Below, in pieces: positions 45,510-56,548 of a DNA stretch of 64,000 nucleotides. This stretch comes from Paracoccus cavernae. GTDB lineage: Bacteria; Pseudomonadota; Alphaproteobacteria; Rhodobacterales; Rhodobacteraceae. How positions within the stretch are numbered: the stretch's first letter is position 1; every line of letters starts with the position of its first letter. The stretch spans positions 3,304,501 through 3,368,500 of the forward strand of contig JAUFRC010000001.1 of NCBI GenBank assembly GCA_030410095.1. The letters run 5' to 3'. A model generated the notes under the pieces. It had not been told where the DNA came from. It saw only the letters and a program-made list of their open reading frames with translations, and did not search any database. A program made the translations under genes and the position numbers.

Positions 45510-46235
45510 ATGACAGCGACCCGATCCGCGCTTTGGCAGTCCATTCGCAATGCCTTGCACAGCGATATTACCGAGGGTTCGTTACAGCCCGGTGACCAAT
45601 TGCCGACCGAGGCGGAATTATCGGCGCGTTTCGGCGTGAACCGCCATACCGTGCGTCGCGCTTTGGCCGATCTGGCCGAGAGCGGGATGGTGCGCGGCGC
45701 GGGGCGGGGTGTTCGTCGCGATGCGGCCGGTGGAGTACCCATTGGGCGCACGGGTGCGCTTTCACCAGAACCTCGCGCTCGCCGGGCGCTTGCCGGGGCG
45801 CCAGCTCGATTTCGTGCGCGCCCAGCCGGCGACCAAGATCGAGGCCGAGGCGCTCCAGCTTCCGGTGGGCGCGTCGATCTATGTCGCCGAGGGGTCTCGA
45901 CCGCCGATGACCAGCCGATCGCGCTGTTCCGCTCGGTCTTTCCCGCCGAGCGTTTCGAGGGATTTGATGCCGTCCTGCGGCGGCTTTCTTCGGTGACGCA
46001 GGCTTTGCGCGAGATGGGCGTGCCCGACTACATCCGCCTCGAGACCCGCATCGATGCCGAGGCGGCTTTGCCGCTTCAGGCAGTGCGCCTCCATATCCGC
46101 GAGGGCGCACCCCTGATCGTGACGCGTGCGATCAATGCCGATCCCGCCGGAAAGCCGGTCGAGTACGGAATCACGAGTTTCGTCGCGGAAAGGGTGTCGC
46201 TGGTCATGCGGCCGGAGGGCGGGGGCGCGCGCTAA
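45510..46235 (+). CDS. phnF: Phosphonate-utilisation regulator PhnF (two compensating frame breaks)
   Basis: GntR/HutC-type repressor. The N-terminal winged helix is ALWQSIRNALHSDITEGSLQ, LPTEAELSARFGVNRHTVRR and ALADLAESGMVRGAGRG. Between about 45705 and 45895 the right frame is shifted (FVAMRPVEYPLGARVRFHQN, then LPGRQLDFVRAQPATKIEAE). It returns with QPIALFRSVFPAERFEGFDA, a UTRA ligand domain, to the end. Divergent from the operon it should control. Confidence 0.9.
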   Translation: MTATRSALWQSIRNALHSDITEGSLQPGDQLPTEAELSARFGVNRHTVRRALADLAESGMVRGAGRGVRRDAAGGVPIGRTGALSPEPRARRALAGAPARFRARPAGDQDRGRGAPASGGRVDLCRRGVSTADDQPIALFRSVFPAERFEGFDAVLRRLSSVTQALREMGVPDYIRLETRIDAEAALPLQAVRLHIREGAPLIVTRAINADPAGKPVEYGITSFVAERVSLVMRPEGGGAR

Positions 46236-46924
46236 CGCTGCTGTGCCGCAATCAGGCTCCCGACCCAATCAGGCACGATCCGGCTGGCCGGACCTTCATG
46301 CCTCTCGTCAAAATCGCGGCTGACGGCGGAGGTGGCGAGGTTCAGCTCGATCGTGCGTGCGCCGCAGCGGCCGGCATGTTGGGCGAGGCCCGCTGCCGGA
46401 TAGACCTGACCCGAGGTGCCGATGGCCGCGAAAACATCGGCCTTGGCAACCGCCTCCCAGATCTCCTCCATCCGGTAGGGCATTTCGTTGAACCAGACGA
46501 TATCGGGGCGCGTCGCTTGCTTGGTGCAGGCGGGGCAGGGATCTCCGGTGGTCATGACCATCGGCGCGGGCCAGCGATGCCCGCAAGCTGCGCAAAGCGC
46601 GCCGGTCAGCGCGCCATGCATATGGATAAGCCTATCCGAACCACCACGCTCGTGAAGATCATCGACGTTTTGCGTGATCAGCGTCAGATCGACATGGCGC
46701 GCCAGTTCGGCAAGGGCGCGATGGGCGTCATTGGGCAGAGCTGCTGCCGCATCCTTGCGGCGCTGGTTGTAGAAACGGTGGACAAGATCGGGATCGCGGG
46801 CAAAGCCCTCGGGCGTTGCCACTTCTTCGATCCGGTGATCCTCCCACAACCCGTCGCTGGCGCGAAATGTGCGCAGCCCGCTTTCGGCCGAAATTCCGGC
46901 CCCTGTCAGAACGGCAACCCGCAT
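46232..46924 (-). CDS. cobB: NAD-dependent protein deacylase (sirtuin)
   Basis: 230 aa from MRVAVLTGAGISAESGLRTF. GAGIS NAD site, TQNVDDLH, catalytic His in IHMHGALTG, zinc cysteines CAACGH and CPAC, then ATRPDIVWFNEMPY, GTSGQVYPAAGL. Bacterial CobB type removing acyl groups from lysines. Convergent with phnF (4-bp overlap of stops). The frame is intact. Confidence 0.93.
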   Translation of the reverse strand: MRVAVLTGAGISAESGLRTFRASDGLWEDHRIEEVATPEGFARDPDLVHRFYNQRRKDAAAALPNDAHRALAELARHVDLTLITQNVDDLHERGGSDRLIHMHGALTGALCAACGHRWPAPMVMTTGDPCPACTKQATRPDIVWFNEMPYRMEEIWEAVAKADVFAAIGTSGQVYPAAGLAQHAGRCGARTIELNLATSAVSRDFDERHEGPASRIVPDWVGSLIAAQQR

Positions 46925-46928
46925 GGGC

Positions 46929-47234
46929 TCAGTTCGAGCAGTAGACTTCGGCAGTGGAGGCGAAGTTCTTGTAGCGCGCCCAGAAAGCGTTCTCGGCATC
47001 GCTTTTGGCCATGCGCGCGTCCTGCGCCTGCTGCGCATCGACAAAGAAGCGCGCGGCGCGTCGTTGGTCGGAGCGCGACAAGGTCATGTCGGCAACCTGC
47101 TGGATGCAACCGCAAAGCGGCGCGTTGCGCGCTCCACGGTCGGATTTGACGCAGGCGGAATCGATCGGTCCAGCCACGGCCAAAGGCGTGGTCAGGACCA
47201 CCGCAATCGCGGCAATCGTCAGGCGGTTGATCAT
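46929..47234 (-). CDS. Secreted small hypothetical protein (101 aa)
   Basis: Sec signal MINRLTIAAIAVVLTTPLAV-A, mature part with four cysteines (ACVKSDRGARNAPLCGCIQQ and the C-terminal VYCSN) and a DQRRAARFFVDAQQAQDARM helix. Likely periplasmic with disulfides. I recognise the pattern from other Rhodobacteraceae but know no function. Four bp ahead of cobB, so probably co-transcribed. Confidence 0.72.
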   Translation of the reverse strand: MINRLTIAAIAVVLTTPLAVAGPIDSACVKSDRGARNAPLCGCIQQVADMTLSRSDQRRAARFFVDAQQAQDARMAKSDAENAFWARYKNFASTAEVYCSN

Positions 47235-47405
47235 CTCTGTCTCCTCGGACTGGCCCCGGCGGGCGGGGCTTTGCGCCCTCTGTGCTCCGCCACAGTAACC
47301 CGGGAAAGATAACAGAAGCCTTAACGCCGCTCAATCTGCGCGCGCTTGTCGCAGCGCGTGGCACAAGTCGTTGAACCTAGACGAGTCAACCCCAAGATTT
47401 ATGGC

Positions 47406-47591
47406 TCAGGCAGGAACCGGCGAATATCCGGCGGAGCGAATCACCTCTTCGGCTTTCGCCTGATCAAGGCCTTCGATCGCAACCTCGTGGCGCGAAAGAT
47501 CGATTGTGGCGGTGCCGCCGGCCTCGCTGACCGCCTCAGAGATGGCTGCGCGGCAATGACCGCAGGTCATGTCGTTCACGATGAACTTCAT
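47406..47591 (-). CDS. Heavy-metal-associated (CopZ-like) protein
   Basis: 61 aa ferredoxin-like HMA domain: MKFIVNDMTCGHCRAAISEA with the metal-binding MTCGHC, then VEVAIEGL-type strand and a final helix. Likely a copper chaperone. AAAGGAC precedes the start. It stands alone, without a P-type ATPase next to it. Confidence 0.86.
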   Translation of the reverse strand: MKFIVNDMTCGHCRAAISEAVSEAGGTATIDLSRHEVAIEGLDQAKAEEVIRSAGYSPVPA

Positions 47592-47694
47592 TGGTCGTCC
47601 TTTCCTATCCGGTCCCTTGACGGGGCTTGCGCATATCGTCACAGCAAGCATGACAAAGTGCAATTCCTTCTCCCTCCGGATTTCGGGCGATACC

Positions 47695-48599
47695 ATGGTC
47701 AGCGAGAATTTCCGCGGCGCGATTTTGATGGTCATTTCGATGATCCTCTTCGCGATCGAGGACATGTTCATCAAACTGCTTTCTGAAGGGCTTCCCTATG
47801 CGGAGGTTCTGACGATCATCGGGGTCTTGGGCTTCCTGTCCTTTGCCGCGATGCTCAAGCTCAAGGGCGGCAGGCTCTGGACGCGCGATCTCGTGCGGCA
47901 GATCGTGGTTTTGCGCAATGTGGGCGAAATGGTCGGCTCGATCGGCATCGTCGTCGCATTGGCCCTGACCGAGCTGTCGACCACCTCGGCGATCATGCAG
48001 GCGCTGCCTCTGGCCATCGTCGCAGGTGCCGCGCTGATGGGGAACCCGTCGGCTGGCGGCGCTGGAGCGCGATCATCGTCGGTTTCATCGGGGTTTTGCT
48101 GGTGGTCCGGCCGGGGATGGAGGGGTTCCAACCCGTCTCGCTCTTCGCGCTTCTGGCGGTTCTGGGGCTGGCGATCCGTGATCTCGCGACGCGCCATGTG
48201 CCCAAAGCCATCCATTCCGACCAGCTGGCGGCCTCGGCCTTTGCCGCGATCACCTTTGCCGCGCTCGCGCTCGGCGCGGTGCTGGGGCAGAAATTCGTCA
48301 TGCCCTCGGCGATGCAATGGCTGCAATTCGCCGGCTGTATGGCGGTGGGTGTCGGCGGCTACGCGCTTTTGGTCGCGGCGACGCGGGTCGGCGAGGCCTC
48401 GGCCCTTGCGCCCTACCGCTATGCCCGTCTGGTTTTCGCGCTGATTCTCGCGATCATCATCTTCGGCGAGCGTCCCGACTGGCTGACCCTGACCGGCGCG
48501 CTGGTGATCGTCGGATCGGGGGCCTATGCGATGTGGCGCGAAACCCAGCTGCGCCACCGGAAATTGCAGGATGCGGGCTTTCGGAGCGCCCGCGATTAG
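47695..48599 (+). CDS. DMT-family (EamA) transporter (one frameshift)
   Basis: About 301 codons, ten predicted membrane segments: MVISMILFAIEDMFIKLLSE, VLTIIGVLGFLSFAAMLKL, MVGSIGIVVALALTELSTTS and so on; one base is missing near 48045, then IIVGFIGVLLVVRPGMEGFQ and LILAIIIFGERPDWLTLTGA. Two EamA repeats. Substrate unknown. An upstream ATG (47650) is also possible. Confidence 0.85.
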
Positions 48600-48686
48600 C
48601 GTCCTTGACCGGCGGTCGGGATCCGCCCGTTTCCATCCCGTTGAAAACCTCTTTCCGCAACGCCTCGCGCCCTGTATAGGCTGGCC

Positions 48687-50486
48687 ATGACCGACCTTGA
48701 TCTCATCCGCAATTTCTCGATCGTGGCTCACATCGACCACGGCAAATCCACCCTAGCCGACCGTCTGATCCAGATGACGGGGACGGTCGCCGAACGCGAC
48801 ATGAAGTCCCAGATGCTGGACAGCATGGATATCGAGCGCGAACGCGGCATCACCATCAAAGCCAACACCGTGCGGATCGAGTATCCCGCCAAGGACGGCA
48901 AGAAATATATCCTGAACCTGATCGACACCCCCGGCCACGTCGACTTCGCCTATGAAGTTTCGCGGTCGATGCGCGCGGTCGAGGGCTCGCTTCTGGTCGT
49001 CGATGCGACGCAGGGCGTCGAGGCGCAGACCTTGGCCAACGTCTATCAGGCGATCGATGCCGGTCACGACATCGTGCCGGTTCTGAACAAGATCGACCTT
49101 CCGGCGGCCGAACCCGAGCGCGTGAAGGAGCAGATCGAGGATGTCATCGGCATCGATGCCTCGGATGCGGTCGAGATTTCGGCCAAGACGGGCCTCGGTA
49201 TCCCCGATGTTCTCGAAGCGATCGTGACCCGTCTGCCCGCACCCAAAGGCGACCGCGACGCGCCGCTCAAGGCGATGCTGGTCGACAGCTGGTATGACGC
49301 CTATCTCGGCGTTGTCGTCATGATCCGCGTCATGGACGGCGTCGTCAAAAAGGGCGAGCGCATCAAAATGATGCAGACGGGCGCCGTCTACGGCATCGAC
49401 AAGCTGGCGGTCCTGCGTCCGCAGATGCAGGATATCGCGGAGCTCGGGCCGGGCGAGATCGGCGTTTTCACCGCTTCGATCAAACAGGTTCGCGACACCC
49501 GTGTCGGCGATACCATCACCCATGAACGCAAGGGTGCGACCGAGCCGCTTCCGGGCTTCAAACCCGCGCAGCCGGTTGTTTTCTGTGGTCTTTTTCCCGT
49601 CGATGCCGCCGATTTCGACGATCTGCGCGACGCGATCGAGAAATTGGCCCTGAACGACGCGAGCTTCTCCTACGAGATGGAGACCTCGGCCGCGCTTGGT
49701 TTCGGTTTCCGCTGCGGCTTCCTCGGCCTGCTGCATCTCGAGGTGATCCGCGACCGTCTGGAGCGTGAATACGACCTCGATCTGATCACCACCGCGCCGT
49801 CGGTCGTGTTCAAACTGCATATGAAGGACGGCGAGGTGCGCGATCTGCACAACCCCGCCGACATGCCCGACCTGACCTATGTCGACCATATCGAAGAGCC
49901 GCGCATCAAGGCCACGATCATGGTGCCGGACGAATATCTGGGCGATGTCTTGAAACTGTGCCAGGACCGTCGCGGCATCCAGCTGGATCTGACCTATGCC
50001 GGTTCGCGTGCCATGGCGGTCTATGACCTGCCGCTGGCCGAGGTGGTTTTCGACTTCTACGACCGCCTGAAATCGGTGACCAAGGGCTATGCAAGCTTCG
50101 ACTACCAGATCTCGGAATACCGTGAGGACCATCTGGTCAAGATGTCGATCCTTGTGAACGACGAGCCGGTCGATGCGCTGTCGATCATGGTCCACCGCGA
50201 CCGCGCCGAGGCGCGTGGCCGCGTCATGGTCGAAAAGCTCAAGGATCTGATCCCGCGCCACATGTTCAAGATCCCGATTCAGGCCGCGATCGGCGGCCGC
50301 GTCATCGCCCGCGAAACCCTTGCCGCGATGCGCAAGGACGTGACCGCGAAATGCTACGGCGGCGACGCCACGCGGAAAAAGAAGCTGCTGGAAAAGCAGA
50401 AGGCCGGCAAGAAGAAGATGCGCCAGTTCGGGAAAGTCGAAATCCCGCAGACGGCCTTCATTCAGGCCCTCAAGATGGACAACTGA
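48687..50486 (+). CDS. lepA: Elongation factor 4 (back-translocating GTPase)
   Basis: 599 aa, intact and full length. G1 [10 protein letters not shown]3 DTPGHVDF, G4 NKID, G5 SAKTG; the LepA-specific C-terminus [20 protein letters not shown] stretch ([20 protein letters not shown]) is present. A membrane-associated ribosomal GTPase. A terminator follows within 5 bp. Confidence 0.97.
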   Translation: MTDLDLIRNFSIVAHIDHGKSTLADRLIQMTGTVAERDMKSQMLDSMDIERERGITIKANTVRIEYPAKDGKKYILNLIDTPGHVDFAYEVSRSMRAVEGSLLVVDATQGVEAQTLANVYQAIDAGHDIVPVLNKIDLPAAEPERVKEQIEDVIGIDASDAVEISAKTGLGIPDVLEAIVTRLPAPKGDRDAPLKAMLVDSWYDAYLGVVVMIRVMDGVVKKGERIKMMQTGAVYGIDKLAVLRPQMQDIAELGPGEIGVFTASIKQVRDTRVGDTITHERKGATEPLPGFKPAQPVVFCGLFPVDAADFDDLRDAIEKLALNDASFSYEMETSAALGFGFRCGFLGLLHLEVIRDRLEREYDLDLITTAPSVVFKLHMKDGEVRDLHNPADMPDLTYVDHIEEPRIKATIMVPDEYLGDVLKLCQDRRGIQLDLTYAGSRAMAVYDLPLAEVVFDFYDRLKSVTKGYASFDYQISEYREDHLVKMSILVNDEPVDALSIMVHRDRAEARGRVMVEKLKDLIPRHMFKIPIQAAIGGRVIARETLAAMRKDVTAKCYGGDATRKKKLLEKQKAGKKKMRQFGKVEIPQTAFIQALKMDN

Positions 50487-50490
50487 TCAG

Positions 50491-50511
50491 GGGCGCTTCG
50501 GCGCCCTTTTT
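50491..50511 (+). terminator. Terminator after lepA
   Basis: GGGCGC-TTCG-GCGCCC followed by TTTTT. Confidence 0.9.
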
Positions 50512-50562
50512 CATTCCGGCTTCATTTCTGTGGCGCGGGCCTGTCTCGTGCCGGTCGCCGCG

Positions 50563-50808
50563 TCAAAGCGGATAGGGGGCCGGCGCATAGGGCGCGGCAT
50601 TGTAGGACCCGCCGTCATAGGGTTGCGGATCGATCATGATCTGTGCGGGTGCGCCGCCGCCGGTAGGGTCGATCCCGTAGGCATCGTTATAAGGCTTCGT
50701 GACGAACTGCCCCGCCGTTTCGATATCGCGCCCCGCGCCTTTCATCGTCTCGCAGGCAGAGACCGCCATCAAGGCGAGAAGAGGAAGCAAAGAGATCAAG
50801 CGCGGCAT
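50563..50808 (-). CDS. Entericidin-like small lipoprotein
   Basis: 81 aa from MPRLISLLPLLALMAVSACE; lipobox AVSAC, then TMKGAGRDIETAGQ, the entericidin signature, and a Pro/Tyr/Gly-rich tail (SYNAAPYAPAPYPL). Entericidins are small cell-envelope lipoproteins. Convergent with lepA, monocistronic. Confidence 0.75.
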   Translation of the reverse strand: MPRLISLLPLLALMAVSACETMKGAGRDIETAGQFVTKPYNDAYGIDPTGGGAPAQIMIDPQPYDGGSYNAAPYAPAPYPL

Positions 50809-50981
50809 GGGCGGTCCTTTCATGGCGATTCGTCCCCGATTTTACCCTCTTGATCCTTAACGTCAGGTTCACGGTGCCGAGATAAGCGCCGATATCGGCC
50901 GATCGGCGAAAGCTTGCGCGGGTTTGGTGAAAAAGCGGCGGGATTAACCCTTGTTTAAACAATCCCTGCCAATTTGGGCCC

Positions 50982-51280
50982 ATGCCGATCATTCTCGCCC
51001 TGCTTCTCTTGCTTTCCGCCTGCGCCTCGCCCGCGCCGGATTTCTTTGGCGCCGCGCGCCATGATACGGTGATCGACGGGATCCGGTTCTCGGTCTTTCA
51101 CAAAGGCAACGAGGCGGAGGTGGTCCGGCTCGGCTATCTCGGCCGCAATGCGCACGCGGCGGTGCCGGCCCTGATGGTGCGCGCGGCGGAAGAAACGACG
51201 GGCTGCGCTGCCGCTCCCGATAGCCTGCGCAGCCGGATTCCGGTGATACGGGCGAAGCGCGGATCGCGCTTCGCTGTTGA
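50982..51280 (+). CDS. Small lipoprotein of unknown function (one frameshift)
   Basis: MPIILALLLLLSAC is a lipoprotein signal. The mature part is RHDTVIDGIRFSVFHKGNEA, VVRLGYLGRNAHAAVPALM, VRAAEETTGCAAAPDSLRSR. One base is missing near 51238; with it the end is GDTGEARIALRC and a stop at 51278-51280. As sequenced it runs to 51338. Confidence 0.68.
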
Positions 51281-51329
51281 TGCGCCTTGGGCGGCTTCGG
51301 GGTCGAATGCAAGCTGCGCAGGAAAGTCC

Positions 51330-52096
51330 TCAGGATAGGAAGGCGTAAAGGCGCTCCGAGACTTCTTCGGGTCGTTCGGCGTGAAGCCAATGGCCGGTCC
51401 CTTCGAGAAACTCGACCAGAGCCTGCGGAAAATAGCGATGGATCGCGGCAACAGCATCGGCGCCGCAATAATCGGATTGCCGTCCCGCCAAGGCCAGGAC
51501 CGGACCCGTGAAACGGCCGGGTTCTAGCCCATCCGGCCAGCCGACCACCGCGTCCATATTCGCGCGGAGCGCTTCGAGGTTCATCTTCCAATGTGCGGGT
51601 TCGGTCTTGAGGTCCAGCGATTGCAGCAAAAACGCTCGAACGCCGGGGTTTTGATACGCGCCGACAGACGCCTGTCCGCCTCGGAGCGGAGCTTCAGCCC
51701 GTTCAGGTCCAGTGATTCCATTGCATCGATCAGCCCGAGCTGGTCGTGCGGATAGGCGATCGGTGCGATATCGAGAACGACGAGCCGGCGCACCAGCTCG
51801 GGGCGGCGTAAAGCAGCGACCATCGCGGTTTTACCGCCCATCGAATGGCCGACGACATCCATCGGCGCGCGCTGCGCGGCAATGACCTCGGCCAGATCAT
51901 CGGCGAGCGACAGATAGCCGTGGTCGTCACTGTGAAAGCTGTCGCCATGGTTGCGCATATCGACCGAGACGACCAGCCGGTCCTGTGCCAATCGGCGCGC
52001 GACCCCGCCAAGGTTTTTGCCCGAGCCGAATAGCCCGTGGGCGAGCAGGACCGGAGGGTGCTCCGAAGCCTCGCCCATCGTCGAAAAATGCAGCAT
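51330..52096 (-). CDS. Alpha/beta-fold hydrolase (one frameshift)
   Basis: About 255 codons. VLLAHGLFGSGKNLGGVARR (oxyanion HG), nucleophile elbow MDVVGHSMGGKTAM, acid in VLALAGRQSDYCG region, His in EGTGHWLHAERPEEVSERL. One C is missing near 51645. It resembles YbfF-type esterases; substrate unknown. Confidence 0.86.
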
Positions 52097-52181
52097 GTCG
52101 CTTTCCTTTTTCTTTCAATCTAGCGGCACTGGCGCGGCGCGGCCAGTACCGCTATTTTGTCTGCGTTAAGGGAAGGCAAGC

Positions 52182-52565
52182 ATGGCGATCGAAACTATCC
52201 GCAGCATGGCCGACGAGGTCGCAGGGCTGATGGCCTCGCGTTTCGGCGGGGCAAAGCGCGGTCAGAGCACTGATCTGACGACGATGCTGCGCAGGCGGGG
52301 CGGGGCTTTGCCGCGCAATATACGGCGAAAAGCGCATTATCTGGCCGAGGCCGACCGCATGGTCGATATGCCCAAGCTGGGCAAACAGATCGATCTCGAC
52401 AGGGCGGATCGCTCCTACCGCAAGCTGGTCGCCTATCTCAAGCCGGTGGGCAAGGGCGCACGCTGGCAGAATCGCGCGATCAACCTCGGCGCGTCGCTGG
52501 CGCTGGCTTTGCTGGTGATCGGGGGGATTGCCCTGTGGATGCATCTGCGTCGGGGCGCTTTGTAA
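52182..52565 (+). CDS. Hypothetical membrane protein (127 aa)
   Basis: Soluble basic N-terminal part (MAIETIRSMADEVAGLMASR; LPRNIRRKAHYLAEADRMVD) and one C-terminal membrane segment LGASLALALLVIGGIALWMH. Frequent in Rhodobacteraceae but of unknown role. Divergent from the hydrolase gene. The frame is intact. Confidence 0.72.
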   Translation: MAIETIRSMADEVAGLMASRFGGAKRGQSTDLTTMLRRRGGALPRNIRRKAHYLAEADRMVDMPKLGKQIDLDRADRSYRKLVAYLKPVGKGARWQNRAINLGASLALALLVIGGIALWMHLRRGAL

Positions 52566-52661
52566 GGCCGGCAGGGCGACATTTCGCAAGGGCTGGTCCG
52601 GCGTGCGGGCCGGACGAAACCCCGGGGCAGGACGGACCTGCCACGGGGTATATTCGCTGGC

Positions 52662-53945
52662 TTACATGCCTTTATAAAGCGGGAAGCGCTGGCACAGAGC
52701 TTCGACTTCGGCACGGACCTTGGCTTCGACCGAAGCATTGCCCGCATCGCCGTTGGCGGCAAGGCCGTCGACAACTTCGACGATCCAGCGTGCGATCTGG
52801 CGGAATTCTTCTTCCTTGAAGCCGCGCGTGGTGCCTGCGGGCGAACCCAGACGGATGCCCGAGGTCACAAAGGGCTTTTCGGGGTCAAACGGCACGCCGT
52901 TCTTGTTGCAGGTGATATGCGCACGCCCCAGAGCCTCTTCGGTCGCCTTGCCGGTCACGCCTTTGGGGCGCAGGTCGGCGAGGCAGAGGTGGTTGTCGGT
53001 GCCGCCCGAAACGATGTCGATCCCGCCCTTCATCAGCTCGTCCGCCATGGATTGGGCGTTTTTGACGACCTGAGCCGCGTAATCCTTGAAGTCGGGACGC
53101 AGAGCTTCGCCGAAAGCGACGGCTTTCGCGGCGATGACATGCATCAGGGGACCGCCCTGCAGGCCGGGGAAGACCGCCGAGTTGATCTTTTTCGCGATCG
53201 TCTCGTCATTGGTCAGGACCATGCCGCCGCGCGGGCCGCGCAGCGATTTGTGGGTGGTGGTGGTCACGACATGGGCGTGCGGCAGCGGCGAGGGATGCTG
53301 GCCGCCTGCAACCAGACCCGCGATATGGGCCATGTCGACCATGAGGTAAGCGCCGACCTCGTCCGCGATCTTGCGGAATTCGGCCCAGTCCCAGACGCGC
53401 GAATAGGCGGTTCCGCCTGCGAGGATCAGTTTCGGCTTGGTGGCCAGAGCTTTCTCGCGGACTTCGGCCATATCCAGAAGCTGGTCCTGCTGGCGCACGC
53501 CGTAGGAAACGACGTTGAACCATTTGCCCGACATGTTGACCGGCGAGCCGTGGGTGAGGTGGCCGCCCGAGTTCAGGTCGAGGCCCATGAACGTGTCGCC
53601 CGGCTGCAGCAGCGCGAGGAAGACGGCCTGGTTCATCTGGCTGCCGGAGTTCGGCTGGACGTTGGCGAATTGGCAGCCGAACAGCTCTTTGGCGCGCTCG
53701 ATGGCCAGCGTTTCGACGATATCGACATATTGGCAGCCGCCGTAGTAGCGCTTGCCCGGATAACCCTCGGCATATTTGTTGGTCAGGACCGAGCCTTGTG
53801 CTTCAAGCACGGCGCGGCTGACGATGTTTTCCGATGCGATCAGTTCGATCTCGTCGCGCTGGCGGCCGAGTTCCTGGCCGATTGCGGTGAAGATTGCATT
53901 GTCGCGGGTCTCAAGTGCCTCGGTGAAAAATCCGGTATCGGTCAT
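52662..53945 (-). CDS. glyA: Serine hydroxymethyltransferase
   Basis: 427 aa, intact, from [23 protein letters not shown] enzyme interconverting serine and glycine with tetrahydrofolate. [40 protein letters not shown], and the PLP lysine in [17 protein letters not shown]. Start chosen at the second ATG because of family alignment. No riboswitch seen upstream. Confidence 0.97.
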   Translation of the reverse strand: MTDTGFFTEALETRDNAIFTAIGQELGRQRDEIELIASENIVSRAVLEAQGSVLTNKYAEGYPGKRYYGGCQYVDIVETLAIERAKELFGCQFANVQPNSGSQMNQAVFLALLQPGDTFMGLDLNSGGHLTHGSPVNMSGKWFNVVSYGVRQQDQLLDMAEVREKALATKPKLILAGGTAYSRVWDWAEFRKIADEVGAYLMVDMAHIAGLVAGGQHPSPLPHAHVVTTTTHKSLRGPRGGMVLTNDETIAKKINSAVFPGLQGGPLMHVIAAKAVAFGEALRPDFKDYAAQVVKNAQSMADELMKGGIDIVSGGTDNHLCLADLRPKGVTGKATEEALGRAHITCNKNGVPFDPEKPFVTSGIRLGSPAGTTRGFKEEEFRQIARWIVEVVDGLAANGDAGNASVEAKVRAEVEALCQRFPLYKGM

Positions 53946-54104
53946 CGCGCCCCTCATATCCTCTCGTGATGCGGTTGCGGTTTCGCTCGTCGAGGTTCTA
54001 TCGGCTTTCGGCCATGTTTGCTAGGACGGTTGCGACGGCTAAGCTGTAGATCCTAGGCGCGGGCGCGCAAAGGCGGCAAAGCTGCGGGAAGACGAGGGGC
54101 CTGA

Positions 54105-54854
54105 ATGAAGCTGCATTTCATCTCGAGCGGGACGGAAAGTGCCGAGGCGGCGCTGTATCTGCTGACCAAACGCTATGGTCAGGCCGCGCAGGAGACGGCG
54201 GATGTCGTGGTCGCTTTGGGCGGAGACGGCCTGATGCTGAGCGTGATGCACCAAAACGACGGCCTGCCGGTCTATGGCATGAACCGAGGTACGGTCGGCT
54301 TTTTGATGAACGAATACGAGGTCGATGATCTGCCCAAACGCATCGCGGATGCTGAGGAAACGGTGATCAATCCGCTCGCGATGACCGCAGAGACCGTCAA
54401 GGGAGAGATCTACCGCGGCCTTGCCATCAACGAGGTCGGGCTGTTGCGCGCGGGATCGCAAGCGGCACGTCTCGCCATCACCATCGACGGGCGCGAGCGT
54501 CTGGCAGAGCTGGTCTGCGACGGCGCGATCCTGTCGACGCCGGCCGGATCGACGGCCTACAACTATTCGGCCAATGGTCCGATCCTGCCGATCGGTTCGG
54601 ATGTTCTCGCGCTCACCCCGATCGCGGCCTTTCGTCCGCGTCGTTGGCGCGGCGCGATTCTGCCCAAAACCGCCAAGGTGCGTTTCGACGTCCTCGACCC
54701 GCAAAAGCGCCCCGTGATGGCCGATGCGGATTCGCGCGGCGTGAGCTCGGTTCTCTGGGTCGAGGTTTCTTCCGACGACAGCGTCCAGCACCGTTTGCTC
54801 TTTGACCCGGGCCACGGGCTCGAGGAACGTCTCATTCGCGAACAATTTGTTTGA
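54105..54854 (+). CDS. nadK: NAD kinase
   Basis: 249 aa, intact. VVVALGGDGLMLSVMHQNDG (GGDG), MNRGTVGFLMNEY, NEVGLLRAGSQAARLAI, DGAILSTPAGSTAYNYSANG, then PRRWRGAILP. Makes NADP from NAD and ATP. It is followed 30 bp later by prfC on the same strand. Confidence 0.94.
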   Translation: MKLHFISSGTESAEAALYLLTKRYGQAAQETADVVVALGGDGLMLSVMHQNDGLPVYGMNRGTVGFLMNEYEVDDLPKRIADAEETVINPLAMTAETVKGEIYRGLAINEVGLLRAGSQAARLAITIDGRERLAELVCDGAILSTPAGSTAYNYSANGPILPIGSDVLALTPIAAFRPRRWRGAILPKTAKVRFDVLDPQKRPVMADADSRGVSSVLWVEVSSDDSVQHRLLFDPGHGLEERLIREQFV

Positions 54855-54884
54855 GGCCGGACGCGCGGCAGGCTAAAGGGCAGC

Positions 54885-56477
54885 ATGGAAAACCGTGCCT
54901 CGCTCCCGCCCGAAATCGCCCGCCGCCGGACCTTCGCGATCATCGCGCATCCGGACGCCGGTAAAACCACCCTGACCGAGAAGTTTCTGCTTTTCGGCGG
55001 CGCCATCCAGATGGCTGGACAGGTCCGCGCAAAGGCGAGGCGCGCCGGACGCGTTCGGACTTCATGAAAATGGAGCAGGATCGCGGGATTTCGGTCTCGG
55101 CCTCGGCGATGAGCTTCGAATACGGGCAGTTCCGCTTCAATCTGGTCGACACCCCCGGCCACAGCGACTTTTCCGAAGATACCTACCGCACGCTCACGGC
55201 GGTCGATGCCGCGATCATGGTGATCGACGGGGCGAAGGGCGTCGAATCCCAGACCCGCAAACTGTTCGAGGTTTGCCGGATGCGCGATCTGCCGATCCTG
55301 ACCTTCTGTAACAAGATGGACCGCGAGGCGCGCGAGACTTTCGAGATCATCGACGAGATCCAGGAAAACCTTGCGATCGACGTGGCCCCCGCAAGCTGGC
55401 CGATCGGCTCGGGGCGCGATTTCATCGGCTGCTACGACATGCTGAACGACCGGCTCGAGCTGATGGACCGCGCCGACCGCAACAAGGTCGCGGAATCGAT
55501 CAAGATCGAGGGGCTGGACGATCCGCAGCTGGCCGAACATGTTCCTGCCGATATGCTGGAAAAGCTGCGCGAAGAGGTCGAGATGGCGCGCGAGCTCTTG
55601 CCCGCCTTCGACCGCGCGCTTCCTTGAAGGCTCGATGACCCCGATCTGGTTCGGCTCGGCGATCAACAGCTTCGGCGTGCGCGAGCTGATGAACGGGATC
55701 GGCGCTTTCGGTCCCGAGCCGCAGCCGCAAAAGGCCGCCGAGCGTCCGGTCGAGCCCGAAGAGAACCGCGTCACCGGTTTCGTCTTCAAGGTTCAGGCCA
55801 ACATGGACCCCAAACACCGCGACCGCGTCGCTTTCGTGCGCGTCGCCTCGGGTCATTTCGAGCGCGGCATGAAGCTTTTGCATGTGCGCAGCAAGAAGCC
55901 GATGGCGGTATCGAACCCCGTGCTTTTCCTTGCCGCCGACCGCGAGCTTGCCGACGAGGCATGGGCGGGCGACATCATCGGCATTCCCAACCACGGCCAG
56001 CTCCGCATCGGCGATGCCTTGACCGAGGGCGAGACCCTGCGTTTCACCGGCATCCCGAGCTTTGCGCCGGAACTGCTGCAAAACGTGCGCTCGACCGATC
56101 CGATGAAGGCCAAGCATCTCGAAAAGGCGCTGATGCAATTCGCCGAAGAGGGTGCCGCGAAAGTCTTCAAGCCGTTGATCGGCTCCGGCTATATCGTCGG
56201 CGTCGTGGGCGCGCTGCAGTTCGACGTGCTCGCCAGCCGGATCGAGATCGAATACGGCATTCCGGTGCGTTTCGAGCCTTCGCAATTCACCTCGGCACGC
56301 TGGCTTTCCGGCCCGAAGGACAAGGTCGAGGCCTTTGCCAACATCAACAAGCAGCACATCTCGACCGATCATGACGGCGATCTGGTCTATCTGACGCGCC
56401 TGCAATGGGACATCGACCGCGTGCAGCGCGACTATCCCGACCTGCACCTGACGGCGACCAAGGAAATGATGGTCTGA
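54885..56477 (+). CDS. prfC: Peptide chain release factor 3 (two frame breaks)
   Basis: GTPase that recycles RF1/RF2. G1 [15 protein letters not shown], one base missing near 55030, then [21 protein letters not shown]3 [15 protein letters not shown]4 CNKMDR. A second break near 55612 (one extra or two missing bases) leads into [20 protein letters not shown] and the rest to KEMMV. The total length is a multiple of three (530 codons), normal for the family. Confidence 0.95.
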
Positions 56478-56501
56478 GCGGGCCATTGGCCAAATAAAAA
56501 G

Positions 56502-56526
56502 GACCGGCCTCGCGCCGGTCCTTTTG
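56502..56526. terminator. Bidirectional terminator between prfC and osmC
   Basis: GGACCGGC/GCCGGTCC (56502-56509, 56515-56522) with TTTT after and AAAAA before, serving both convergent genes. Confidence 0.88.
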
Positions 56527-56548
56527 TTTTCCGCGAACGGGCAGGGGA

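Noticed and set aside
48753..50261. 502-codon minus-strand frame
   Set aside because: Antisense to intact lepA.
52600..54100. Glycine riboswitch upstream of glyA
   Set aside because: The leader region 53946-54100 shows no tandem glycine-aptamer pattern.
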